A DNA stretch of 64,000 bases, taken from assembly GCA_021229015.1 (NCBI GenBank), contig CM037777.1:26909002-26973001 (forward strand), read 5' to 3'. This document shows positions 22,247-34,799 of the stretch, in pieces. The notes under the pieces are model-generated. The model did no database searches and was not told where the DNA came from. It saw nothing but the letters and a program-made list of their open reading frames with translations. The translations under genes were made by a program, and so were the position numbers. Within the stretch, counting starts at the first letter, position 1; every line of letters begins with the position of its first letter. Source of the stretch: Solen grandis. Lineage: Eukaryota; Mollusca; Bivalvia; Adapedonta; Solenidae.

Positions 22247-25200
22247 CTGAAACAAAAGAAAACAAAGGATCGTTAGGAAGTTTATGATATTCTAACATGC
22301 AATATGGAAAGGGAAAGCTGTTTAACTTTAAAAAGAATAAACGTGTAGTCATGATTCTAGCAGAATAAAATCAGAAGTTTTTTTATTAGGAATCAGACAC
22401 AAACCTATTGTTCATGCCTATTATGATAATTTAATGATGTCTTAATAAGAAATGGAAAGGCGGTGCTCAGGGATACAATAATCAAACACAATACACGCGC
22501 TGGTCCAGGTATCGATTCTAGACCCTGGTAATACAATATATTGTTCGAAAACTTCATGCTGATTGTGGAATCATCCTTATTTTTGTAGGAATTACGGTCT
22601 GGCAGGAAAACGGATCCCCCCACTGTCTTGATATTAGAATAACGTACAGATATGATAACTGTTGGTTTAAACCCTAAATTCTCTCGTACCTAGATATCTC
22701 CTATAAAAATCAAACATTACTTGTTTCATAATTGTCACTTACAACAACGACTGTACTTGAAAAAGAGAATTTGGATAGAAAATATCAAAAGAAGCGTTTA
22801 TGAAAAAGGAAATATACAGTCTTTACCTGTCACAGCATATTGCCAGTTTCCTCTGAAAGCTGAAATACAGAATACAATTGTCATTGAAACGCGCCTTTTC
22901 TATTTAGTGGGGGTAAAACGGCGGTGACATGAATATTACAACGGGGATTTATACACTGATAGAAAAAAAATGATATATGATAAAGAAAAAGATATGCTAG
23001 TACTGTAAGTAAGATTATTACGCGAATATCGAGGATGAAAAAGGACATAAAGAAGGTGAGAAAGGAAGCACGAGTTTTCTTTGATTTTGTGGCGTACTTT
23101 TAAGTTTTCAGAAAAAATCGGAACGACACTGAATATTGCAGTGGGGACTTATACAAAACACACAATCTTTTTTATGTAAGAAAATATTTAGAAGTACTGT
23201 AGCCAAGAGTTTAAGGCTAATATCAAGGATGGAAGAGGACAACAAGAAGACTGAAGGAGTTGTCGATGGTGATGACGAAGTCTTACCTGTTCCGGCGGGG
23301 TTTCCTTGTGAAGACTTGTCCAGGTTAGTTGTGGTTGTTGTGGTCGAAGCCCCACTGTCCTCTGCAATGTACAAACATTGGATTGTTAGTAAACCAAACA
23401 AAAAAACTGTAGCTCTATTTCATCGCACAAACAAATCGTAATATAAAACAACGTGACACATGGAAATATATATATATATGAATAACAATATACAAATCTT
23501 CAATGAATTTCACGTACGATGCTTGTTTGTTTGTATTAAAGTTGAATGACCCATCGACAACCGTTAGTGTTGGGTCTTTTGAAGACTGATTTTGAGATAT
23601 AGTACTGCCTCTTTACCATATGACGTAAGCAAATGACGCCCACTACGTCAAGGTGACGCTCTAACTACTAGGTTTCCAAGACCAGGCACCGTGTTCGGTA
23701 CTTATGTATGATTTTCATTCCCATTAAAATATGCCCATTCATTTTGATACTATTGTGGAAAAGGGCATGAGATCGTACTTAAGTATTTTCGAGAACATGG
23801 GGCCTGAACTTAAGATGTGAAGTTTTGTATAAAAAACATGCGCATATTTCAATATTGAGAACATCACAATCTAATATAAAAGAGTATTTGTTATCGAGTA
23901 AATATTAAAAAATAATAATAACATAACAAATCCTGACAGTGAACATTTGTAGGATTTCCGTGTAAATTAAATACCTTTGTAGGCTATATGGTTTGTTTTT
24001 ACAACACAGTTTCATTTTTAATTCGATTTTCTAATTCGATTCAATGGAAAGAAATTGTAAAGGCAACACATTTACAAACATATGCTAAATATTTCTTACT
24101 CCTACTTATTTATATCCAAATAAAGCTAACTTAAAGTATGTTTAGGCAAATGATATTTAATCCTTACCTTTAATAGTTTTATTCGTGTTGAATGTACTCG
24201 ACATACCTGTGAAGCAAAACAAATTTTCTGAATTAAAAAATTTTCCTTTTTTAAAAAAAAAAAAACAACATGTTATTTTCTATATAATTACTGTACGTAA
24301 TGGTTTGTTAATAAGAAAATACGAAAACAAAAACATTAATTTAATCGTTCCATATAGAAAATGACATCTGCTAGTTTTTGTTTATACATTGGCGCACCTT
24401 GGCTGTTGGTAGTGGTCCTTGTCGCTTCATATGGTGATTTGAAGCAAGGCAGCGCGCGCTTCCAAGATTGTTGTACTTCCGGTTTCAAGAGGCAGTAAAA
24501 GATGAAGATGAAAAATCCTTGCAGAGAATTAAATATTGCAAACAAGTAATGAAACGCCAAGCCATAGTTGTCCACGGCAAAGATTGCAAACAACCAAGTA
24601 AGTCCGAGTAGTATTATAAGGCTTATAGCACCTCGTAGGCGCACAGCAGTCTGAGATTTATCAGTTTTGGTCAGTTTTGTGTTCGAGCTTCTTTGCATGA
24701 TCTGCCTGAGGACTAATATAAACACGATCACATTGGCCAGAAGGATAAGGCAAACGGGGGCAAGAAAGGCTGCGTAAAATGGAATTTGGTCCAGCCAACA
24801 TCTGAAAAGAAATAGAAATGTTGGGGTCTTATTGAGATACAACCGGTTTTAAACATGACAATGAGTTCGTTGCGTGGGGCAATGGAGGATTCTAAGAAAT
24901 GGAATTAAAAATGGGTATAATGCATATAGCAGAATTCCTTTTTTTAAGTTAGAGCATTTTAATTTATTTTTTTCAAACAATAGTTAATCTATTTTCTTCA
25001 ATTCATTTTTACTAAAAAGGTGCGCTCTTTTTAAATGACATGTATGCATATCCTTATAAAATAGACGAATTTCAATTGTCACTTTCAGAATTGTTAATAA
25101 AATAAAATAAAATTTGAGAGAGAGAGAGAGTAAACCTACATTCCGCCTGGCTGGACACCGTAGTTGTCTGACGTATTGATACATGCTGTTATGACTACTA

Positions 25201-28200
25201 TTACCAGTGGTAACCCTGGAAACATGAATGTAGATAATTAGTTAACAAACACGCCCATCTAGGAGATATAAAGAACCGACAAAATGTTGGAAATATAAAG
25301 TTAGCAAGCTTGCATATTATTTATACTATGCCGCCATTTGAATTCCTATATTTTCACATTAAATCGCACTATGAACAGTTATTCTTTTGCATAACAATAT
25401 ATATTTCTAAATCCGCCACAAAACCTCAATTTTAACTTTTGTGGATCAAAAAGCTAATTTGTGTATCTTCTAGTGGTTAACTTTTAAGCTGCCATTATGA
25501 AACCGCCAGTGTGGAGAAAATCCCATTCACCAAAAGCAAAAGTCTTTGGATATTCGCAAAAAACAACAATAAATAAATAAAAAAAAAAAAAAAAAAAAAA
25601 ACCCAAAAAAACATAAAAGATACGCACCCCATCCAAATAAAGAACTTTTCAACTGGAAGCGGGCGATGTATGTATCAAACACCTTGACCAGCGCCATGTA
25701 CATGTAGAACGCCTCAACCGCCATCCAGCACATGGCCGCCAACAGGAAGTAGTGAAGCAAGATGGCTACCATCTGCAGAATCACCAATTGTATTTAATAA
25801 TTTTCGAAGGATTATAGAGAAATATCTGTGAATTAAAAATGGTAATTTCACTGTTTCAAACAGTGAATATTACCATTTTTTTTATAATTTTTGACCGTTT
25901 ATAATGGGACTATTAAAAGACACTATCATATTTTTTTCAAGACAATTCAATATTGATCTCTACATTGAAATAAAACTTCTACAAGAAATACAAGAAAAAA
26001 TGCTGTTTACAAGCTTTCTTTGTATTGATATGTTGGACAATGCGACTTCGGAAATTTGGGGCTCCCCACAGGTTATAATTTATGAAGAACTTAATAACAT
26101 GTGTGAAACGTCGCAGAAGGCATTAAATAAAAATAAAAGTTGTTAGTTACAGAGAAATATTATTTCTAATTCATCTCGTGAGGAGGAAAATCAATATTTT
26201 NNNNNNNNNNNNNNNNNNNNNNNNNNNNNNNNNNNNNNNNNNNNNNNNNNNNNNNNNNNNNNNNNNNNNNNNNNNNNNNNNNNNNNNNNNNNNNNNNNNN
26301 TCTCCTCACTCGATGAATTAAAAATGATATTCTACTGAAACCAACAATTAATTTTTCCTATCTATCATATAGTTAATGTGTAATATGGCTCAAGAATACA
26401 CCTACTATGACTTCATGGTATTCTATGGTATTTCACGTACGTGAGGTGAGAAAACAACAACAACAACAAAAAAAAACAACAAAAAAAATGAGGTGGCTTA
26501 GTATATGCAAAGAAAAGCTTGCAGTGTTAGTGATTACCAGCATATGGTAGGAAAGTAGTCCTAATATGTCGCCTAAATTTTTCGGAGATGACGTCAAAGT
26601 TAAACTTGTGTAAGAGACATTTGGAGTCTGTATTAAAACAGCCGCGGCTTAGCGGTCAACAAAGTGACATTTAAATTATGTACAATGTACACCGCCAGCT
26701 GGGCTAAATTCAAGGATATTCAGAGTCTACCGTCCCCGGTGGCCAAGTGGTTAGAGCGTCCTCCTCGGCCGCGACATACCAAAGTCGAAAAAAAAAGTAG
26801 TTATAGCTCCCTTGCTTGGCGCTCAGCATATAAGGTTAGTTGCATGACTGGTTGGCCCGGCGTCAGGATAATGTGACTGGGTGTGGTATCATGCCACATA
26901 TCTACTGCGTGATACTGCAATGTGGCCGCACTATATATAAAGTTTTAGAAAATTCTCATGGCTAGTTTTAATTTTTCCTTCCTTGGGAACAGAAAATGAA
27001 TACGTATGCTGACACTTCTGTTTGATCATTTTGACTACTGATGTACTTTATTGTGTCAAATGCAAACATTCATCACAACGTTCTTTGTCAGAAATTCAAG
27101 TGAATCACATCTCCTTTGATATACACAAAAGGAATAAAATGTAACGTATGTAGAGTTTCGTATGAAATTTGTTTTAATGGTAACGATTTCTCTCATTTGT
27201 CGATTCCATATATCATTGATTATATGAGCTCATATTGCAGTCGATACTTAGTAATTTGATCACATTTCTGGTTATTTGAGGAATATTGTAAAATAATAAT
27301 ACCTGTTTTCGTGAGGAGAAAACAGGCTTGAAAAAAATCACTGAATTATTACTTTGTTTTCAGGCATCGGTTTTAATTTGCTAATGAGTCGCGACAAAAT
27401 GAAACATGATCCTGTACGTGAAATTAAGATCGAGACATGACTATGTTTAAGTAATACATCATTGGTTTAATTCGAAGGAAACCTGATTTTATTTTCATAA
27501 TATATCCCGCAGCAATTTAACACAAAATATTGTACAGTAAACCGATGTAACGACATTATTTTAGAGAGCTACGTCAAGCATCATACTATAATTAGGGACT
27601 AATTAAAAAAATATGTTTTTGATGAAAAAATAAGGTGGAAAAATAACAGCTTTTACAGTAAGTAATACCGTAAATGCTCTGAAAATGGGTACGCCGCGTT
27701 TCTCGCGTCGTTTAGAATTATCTCCCTGTACATTGACTCCAAACGGTGATCTTTACGATCCTTACGTGAATCTTTAACTTCAGAAACAGAAAATGTGGCA
27801 GCAGCTAAACTGCATAGAATATCGGCAAAACCGGTATTGTTATTTTGTATCGCAGTATGATACTAATTTTACTCAATATCGCAATATACTGGTATACCGG
27901 TATATCGTGACAGTCCTAGTACAGAGGATCCTGGTTGAACCCGCAACCAGCCACAAGCCAGCTTGATTAAATCCTTTTTTATATAAGAAATCCGAGTGAC
28001 AAACCCGAGATTCGAACTCACAGCGGTGAGGGACCAGGTAATTGTATGTCAGCGCCTAACTAATTGGTCACGGAGTTCTCCAGTATCGGTACAATGCAGC
28101 AGCTCAAACTAAAACCAACACTAGTATTAACTAGATGGTTAGAAGTGAACAAGTTGGATAGTTGTTGAAAAATTGACCATAACAAAAAACTTAGCCAACC

Positions 28201-31200
28201 TCGAAAATTCTAAGTCAAAAGGGGCATTACTGTGCCAAAATGATTTTTAGGGTTACCTGTCCGTTTGAAATGGGTTCCGCTTTCTTATAGTGATCAAGTA
28301 TTGCAAGTTTGAAGTGAATTTGAATTTTGATGTGTTTGATTTTTTTTTAAATCTTAACCAGTCCAGAAAATTCTAAGTTGAAAAAAGGCCATGACTCTGC
28401 CAAAATGATTTTAGGGTTACTGCCCCTTTGAAATGTGTTTAATTTTAAAGTGAATACGTTTCACATTTTCTGAGAAATTGACCTTAGCATAAACTTAACA
28501 AACCCAGAAAGGGTATAGAGTATTGAAACACATGGTCACATATGGTCTTGCAATATTTACGTAGTTTGGTAAAATTTCAGGCTATTACTAGTTAATATAG
28601 GTTTTCATTGTGAAATAGCGCAGACTTGAGAAAAACAAATTGATCAAAAGTAAATAACCAGTATTCCGGTAACTTTTACAATTCAAGATTCAGGAATGCG
28701 TGCTCATCCTATTTTAATTAGAACACGTTATTGGATAGAATGCTTACAAATAACAATTCAAAAAGCTCTACATGTGCTGGAAAGTGTACAAGCCTATTAA
28801 ATTGCTTTCCTTACGGGACCACATTCAACTTAAGGCCCTGGGTCTGTACCTGGAAGTGATTTGTGTTTACTAATGCAACACGTTTCAGTATAACAACAAT
28901 ACAACAAACTAAGTGCAACAACAAGTACCTTCCTAAAACAAACAAAGTACAACTACAATGTAACAACAAATTTAAAGACTGGATAAAATATATGTCTCCT
29001 GCGACATACATAAATGCTCTGTAACTTAGAACATATATACATTAACTGCGTACCTTTACGCAACAAACAACATGAGCACAGCAATACGCATCATAAGGCA
29101 ACAAACGTGAGGACAACAGCTATATATCTTCCTGAAAACATACGTATTAGCATGCAACAAACATAAGTATGCAACTGGGTAACCTCACGCGACAAAAATA
29201 AGTATCAAACTTCGTTTAATGCAACAGTTGCGTATCCTATTGCAACAAACATACATAAATACTTCAGCTACGTCCCCTAATGCAACAAACATACATAAAT
29301 ACTTCAGCTACGTCCCCTAATGCAACAAACATACATAAATACTTCAGTTTCGCCCCCTTATGCAACAAACATACACAAATACTTCAGCTACATATCCTAA
29401 TGCAACAAACATGCAAAAATACTTCAGCTACGTCCCCTAATGCAACAAACATACATAAATACTACAGCTATGTCCAATAATATCATTAAACATAAATACT
29501 ACAGCTTCGTATCCTAATGCACCAAACATAAATACTACAGCTATGACCCCTAATGCAACAAACATAAATGCTACATAACGTATTCGATAAGTGTCAACAT
29601 ATAAAAATGAAGAATTTTACAAATAACATAATTATCGTGACAACGATAATGACGATGAGGAATTCATCATTGTTTATATTACCACCGATACCATCAGATA
29701 AATTTGATAAATCGATTCATGTGTCTTGAATGTATAGATCTATCACTTTAATTTCTTTTTTTTTTTCTGATACAAATGCTGCTTCTACTGCGCTATTTCT
29801 CACGCCACTAATACTAACAAGAATTATCACTGAAAATGATGAATACCCCCAGATACCGCCTCGTCACAGTTAATGTTACCATGTCAGACAGTCTTGATAA
29901 AGTTGAAGGGTAAAAATAAAAATACACCAAAAACCAGGCAGGGTTCTGATTCACTTATACGTGTATCACTGATATAATATTTAAAATGAATATGTTTGTT
30001 TACTGGGTTTAAAATCCCACTGATAGTTTTCGGTCATTTGGAGACTATGTCTGCTTGAGAAAGATAAAGTGCTGCCAAACTGAAGTATCACACCGCAGAC
30101 ATGTAGCATGATACTACACCCAACCGGGCCAACCAGTCCTGCAACTACTCTTTTATGCTGAGCGCCAAGCAAGGGAGCTATACCAATACCATCTTTTACA
30201 ACTTTGATATGTCGGACCGAACCCACAACCTCCCGATTCCGAAGTGAATGCTCTAATCACTCTGCCAACGGGCCCGTTTTGATAAGAAAAAAAAAAAAAG
30301 AAAAAAATTAAGCGGATCATGACATGCCAAAAATATATGGATTTTCTTTTGGTACTTATTAGTGCTGTGAAGTTAAATCAACATCTGATCATTAGTAAAA
30401 TATATAATAAAGGGCCATACCTCATTTAAAATCGAGCGAATCATGATGTGCTTACGATATGCACAACTAGGCATGGTACAAACCATTCTTGTAAAGTTAA
30501 ATCAAAATCCATCTGAAGGTAGCTGAGAAATAACGCAGACAAATCTCGTCTACAGACGGACCAACGGACGGACTGATGAGCCAACCGACCGACCGACGAT
30601 GGACGTGACTCCAGTATAGCCCGCATATACTTCGTATCTGGGGTTATAACAACAACAATAGCCCCTTAAACGCCAATCAAATTAAATGCCTTACCTTACA
30701 TCCTACCGGGCTGTTGGATGAATATCCCTGCATACCGGCAATAAACACAAAGTCCACAAGACCGATCGCTAAACACAAGTTCATCAAGATCTTAGAGGGG
30801 TTGTCCCGACGAAGCTTCCTAGGAAAATAATCAGAAAACAAAGTACAGTTCCATTGTAAGACGTTTCCACTAAGTGTGATACTGCAAAAGAAAAGTGTGA
30901 TTTCAGTATTGCATAACCATTATTTTTCGTTTTATTATTTCAAAAAGATAGATATTTAAAAGGCTTTTGCGATCTATACACAACGCATTTCAATATTATA
31001 CAATCAAACATACTTAAAATGACTCATTTTATCTAGCAGCTGAGCACATGAATATAAACACCATATCCATACGACGTAAACAACAACAAAGAACTTGTTA
31101 CCGAGAATATGTGATGTTTATAGGTTAGATGTTTTCAGGGATGATTTTCGAGATGTTTCGAGTAATACGTACTTGAACATGAGATAGGTGAATATGGTCA

Positions 31201-34200
31201 CCATGACAGAGACGAAAGAAATGCCGCAGCCGACATACGAGATGATTGCTAGTGCCATTTTGTCTGCGTCACTCAAGCCGCCTCCCGTACCGTACACATC
31301 CTGCAATGAAACAACAGAAAAGAATAGGATGTTGTCCAGTGGTAACGTACATACATGACGGCGGGTCCGAGGTTTGGGTTCGAGCCCAGTTGGGAGGGGG
31401 GATATATTGTATGACTTTCCCAAGGCTTAAGCACTAATCCACACTAGAAACATAAAAACGTTTATTCCATTCGACGTAGAAATAAGTACTTTAAGTAAAT
31501 TTACCCATAAAATAACTATCAGCTTATCATTAAGTATACCGGTAACGGTGGCTAAGTGGTTAGAGCGTCCGCCTCGGAATTCCCCGCTTCGACATACCAA
31601 AGTCGTAAAATATGGTATTAGTATGTCCCCCTTGCTTGGCGCTCAGCATATAAGGGTAGTTGCAGGACTGGTTGGCCCGGTGTCAGGTTAATGTGACTGG
31701 GTGTGTTATCATGTCACAAGTCCACGGCCTGATAGTGCAGCGTGGCAGCACTATATCTGTCTCAAGTAGACATCGTCTCCAAATGACTGAAATATTGTGC
31801 GGGGGACGTTATATCCAATAAACCAACAAACATCATTTAGTATAGCGTGTCTTTGTTTTACTAAGTACAAAAAGAAATACCTTGTTCAATATATGTATTT
31901 AGCATCACTCTTTAGTGAAAAGATATTACGGCACCATATTCAAGCTATGATTATATCTATGGGGTGCAAAGTGGTCGTATTATGCTTAGTCAAACTATAT
32001 TCGATACTGTCATCGACAGTTTATCTGGACAAATATTTCATTTTAAGTAGTCGCTTTATACTAAACTTTCATCGTGGCTTGTCATCTTCGCCTTGGAAAG
32101 TCATTGTCTTGAACACTAACCTGCTTTTGTCAATTTGTTGGCGAAAACATTTTTAATAAAAAAAATATATAAAAATGTTTCAAGCACTTTTTTTTCTTTT
32201 ACCTATTACTAGTGGTTTGTTTGCTACAATACATGTATCAGTAAATGTACCAACATGACACCTAATATTGATTTATACGTTTCCATGTTAAATATATGTA
32301 TTAATATCTTTAATCAAGCTAATGCGAACATATGTTTTGTTAACAAGTATTCATTTTTTCTTTTCCTCTCGAATTGATATAATACATAAAGACACGCCAA
32401 GACCCCTAGTGCTCAAGAACAACGGACAAGACAGGGCTTCGAACCTACAGCGTTGAGGGATTAAATGAGATAAAGTCAGCGACTATAACCACCTAGTCAC
32501 GGAGGCCTCGACGACACAAAGTCCTATAAATATACTGTCCTTTTTCAATCGCAAACGACATGTACTTTAATACTATCATTATTATATTCTAACCCAAAAC
32601 CCTTATAGTCAGGCTAGAAATATGTCTCGAAAACATGCCATGGACGCCTTATGTGTGTGGGACCAACCTCTTAGTCAAATACATGTAGTTAATATACATA
32701 TGTAAGACATAGTGTGGCTTTGTTCTCAAGCACCTGCGCCCTCCTATAATCCTACACATCTTGACTTCAGTTATAGGAGGACGGGAGAGATGTTGTGCAA
32801 AAAGAATTTCTTTATATGTTTTATTACTTTATGGCTGAGACATATTCCAATTAAATTTGGCACAACACGACCAAATTATTCAGTCCTATTTGTCAGGGAT
32901 CCAAATATTTTATCATACTGATATATACCTTTTGTATCAGCCAAATTCTTTTTTTTTTCTCTTTTTTTTTGAGGGGGGGGGGGGGGGGGGGGTAAATGTC
33001 TAGTAAGAAAATTGGTGCTTCTATTTCAATGCGATATAAATGTGGTATAATCAATCAATCAATCAATCAAAAAAACTTTTTTTTCTGTATTTCGTGGGGA
33101 TTTAACTTCGCTGTTATTCTTGATATGAATCTACATTTTTTCACATTCTAAGCTCAACCAAAAAATAGCAATCGAAAAATAATAAGTTTAAAGTTTCTGA
33201 AAAAAAAAACACAAAAAAAAACACCACACACACACACACATTGAAAAGTACTTTAAACTTCTAGTTTTATTCATATAAGGATATATTTAGAGGAGGGCTT
33301 TGTTGGTAGAAGGCGTGTGACTCATGCTGGCGTCGCGTCTTCTTATACCCAAATCAAGTGGTTTTTTTTGTTGTGTGTTTGTTATTTTGTTTGTTTTGTT
33401 TTGTTGTTTTTTTCGTGTTTTTTTTTTCTTCAATTTATGCATCATTGTTTGATTTATTTACATGAGTTCACTTAAATAAATTTATCTAATGTTTGTTTTA
33501 AAGTGTGTATGTTTTCTCTTAGTCTGTTATGTCACATGTTTGCGTATAGATAAAAAAATTTATCGTCAGCTATACGGGGCTCGTACGATTTTAGCTGTAT
33601 CAATTATTTTTGAAATAGCAGAGAAGATGAGATTGAATAACCTACACTAGAATACGAACAATCTTACTGTTATGAAATGCAATTATTAATCTCTTATACA
33701 GCATGCCGCCCGATAAGGTAAAGTTCCTGTAATGGTTCCGCTACGTCTTGGACCACGTAACCTCTACCAAGAAAACCTTATGAAACATTAGGAAACCTTG
33801 GTTATCTCCGTGAAAGACCATGAAGTCCAAAATGTAGCGAACCATAACAGGGACGTTACCTACGTGGATAATTACGTTAAAATACGCCGAGTTTTAATTG
33901 TGAGAATGCGTTAAAGTGGCTTATTTCTGTCAGGTCGTGTGATGTGTTTTCGGGGCAAAAGGTCGAAGGCGAAAAGACGAAAAAACCTAGTTTGGCGGGG
34001 CGAAAAGAAAAAAAGTCGAAATTTCGGGGCGATAAGACGAAAAAGTATTTCTTCTTTTCGCTGCGAAGTTTCGTCTTTTCGCCCCGAAATTTTGACTTTT
34101 CGTCTTTTCACCCCGCAAAAAATCCAATATTTCGTCTTGACGTGCTAGCGACCCAAAACCCGTCAACATGATTATTAATTTTTCGTCTTTTCGTGCTCCG

Positions 34201-34458
34201 GATTGTAAACAGAGCTACATGAATATCAAACCTTAAATCGTAGGGAATCTCACTCAAAGAATGAGATTACATCCACAATCCATTTGTGTTTCTCAGAAAG
34301 CTAAGTCACTGAGAAACAAAATGTTATGATTTTCTTTATACAGTGAAATCGATTAATCAATTTAATCTAAATCTATATATTATGAATATTGCATAGTGGA
34401 TGCACCTGTTAAAAAATATAAATAAGCCCAATAATGTTGTCACATACAAGTGAGTATT

Positions 34459-34503
<45 letters not shown>

Positions 34504-34766
34504 GTCGATTTTATTGAGAAAATATCTTATTTTGGGAAAATGGTCACATTGTTTTCAAGGGAATACAGCCAGAAAAGAGTACATTGTAGTATATTTTAAC
34601 TAGACTGCGTGATGAAACATTTATTTTCATTATTCTCTTGACTCTTGTCATAGCTCGATCACTTTATCTTATAGACAAAGCTCGGTTTTGAGAGAGGTAG
34701 TAAAATGGAACGTATATATCATTGCGATTATGAACCGGAGTATACTGAGGAAGAGTTGCAACTTCT

Positions 34767-34799
<33 letters not shown>

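Larger units (their letters stand above)
25773..30694 (-). other. Large GPCR intron rich in repeats
   Basis: It contains a hairpin (25838-25878), an unassigned 80-codon open frame (25904-26146), the assembly gap, SINE copies (26731, 27915, 30023), two copies of a roughly 180-bp unit at 28195-28560, and a 40-bp tandem repeat (29241-29480). No exon of the receptor is missing between TM2 and TM3. Confidence 0.6.

Noticed and set aside
25904..26146. 80-codon frame beside the assembly gap
   Set aside because: Not recognised; probably interior of the foldback element. Kept only as part of a finding.
29241..29480. CRISPR-like regular array
   Set aside because: Units of 40 bp abut directly with no unique spacers, and the genome is eukaryotic.
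31797..32156. 119-codon frame in a receptor intron
   Set aside because: Starts at the edge of a SINE, no recognisable domain, no splice support.
33911..34171. Overlapping Lys/Arg-rich open frames on both strands
   Set aside because: A symmetric palindrome gives mirror frames; composition, not coding.
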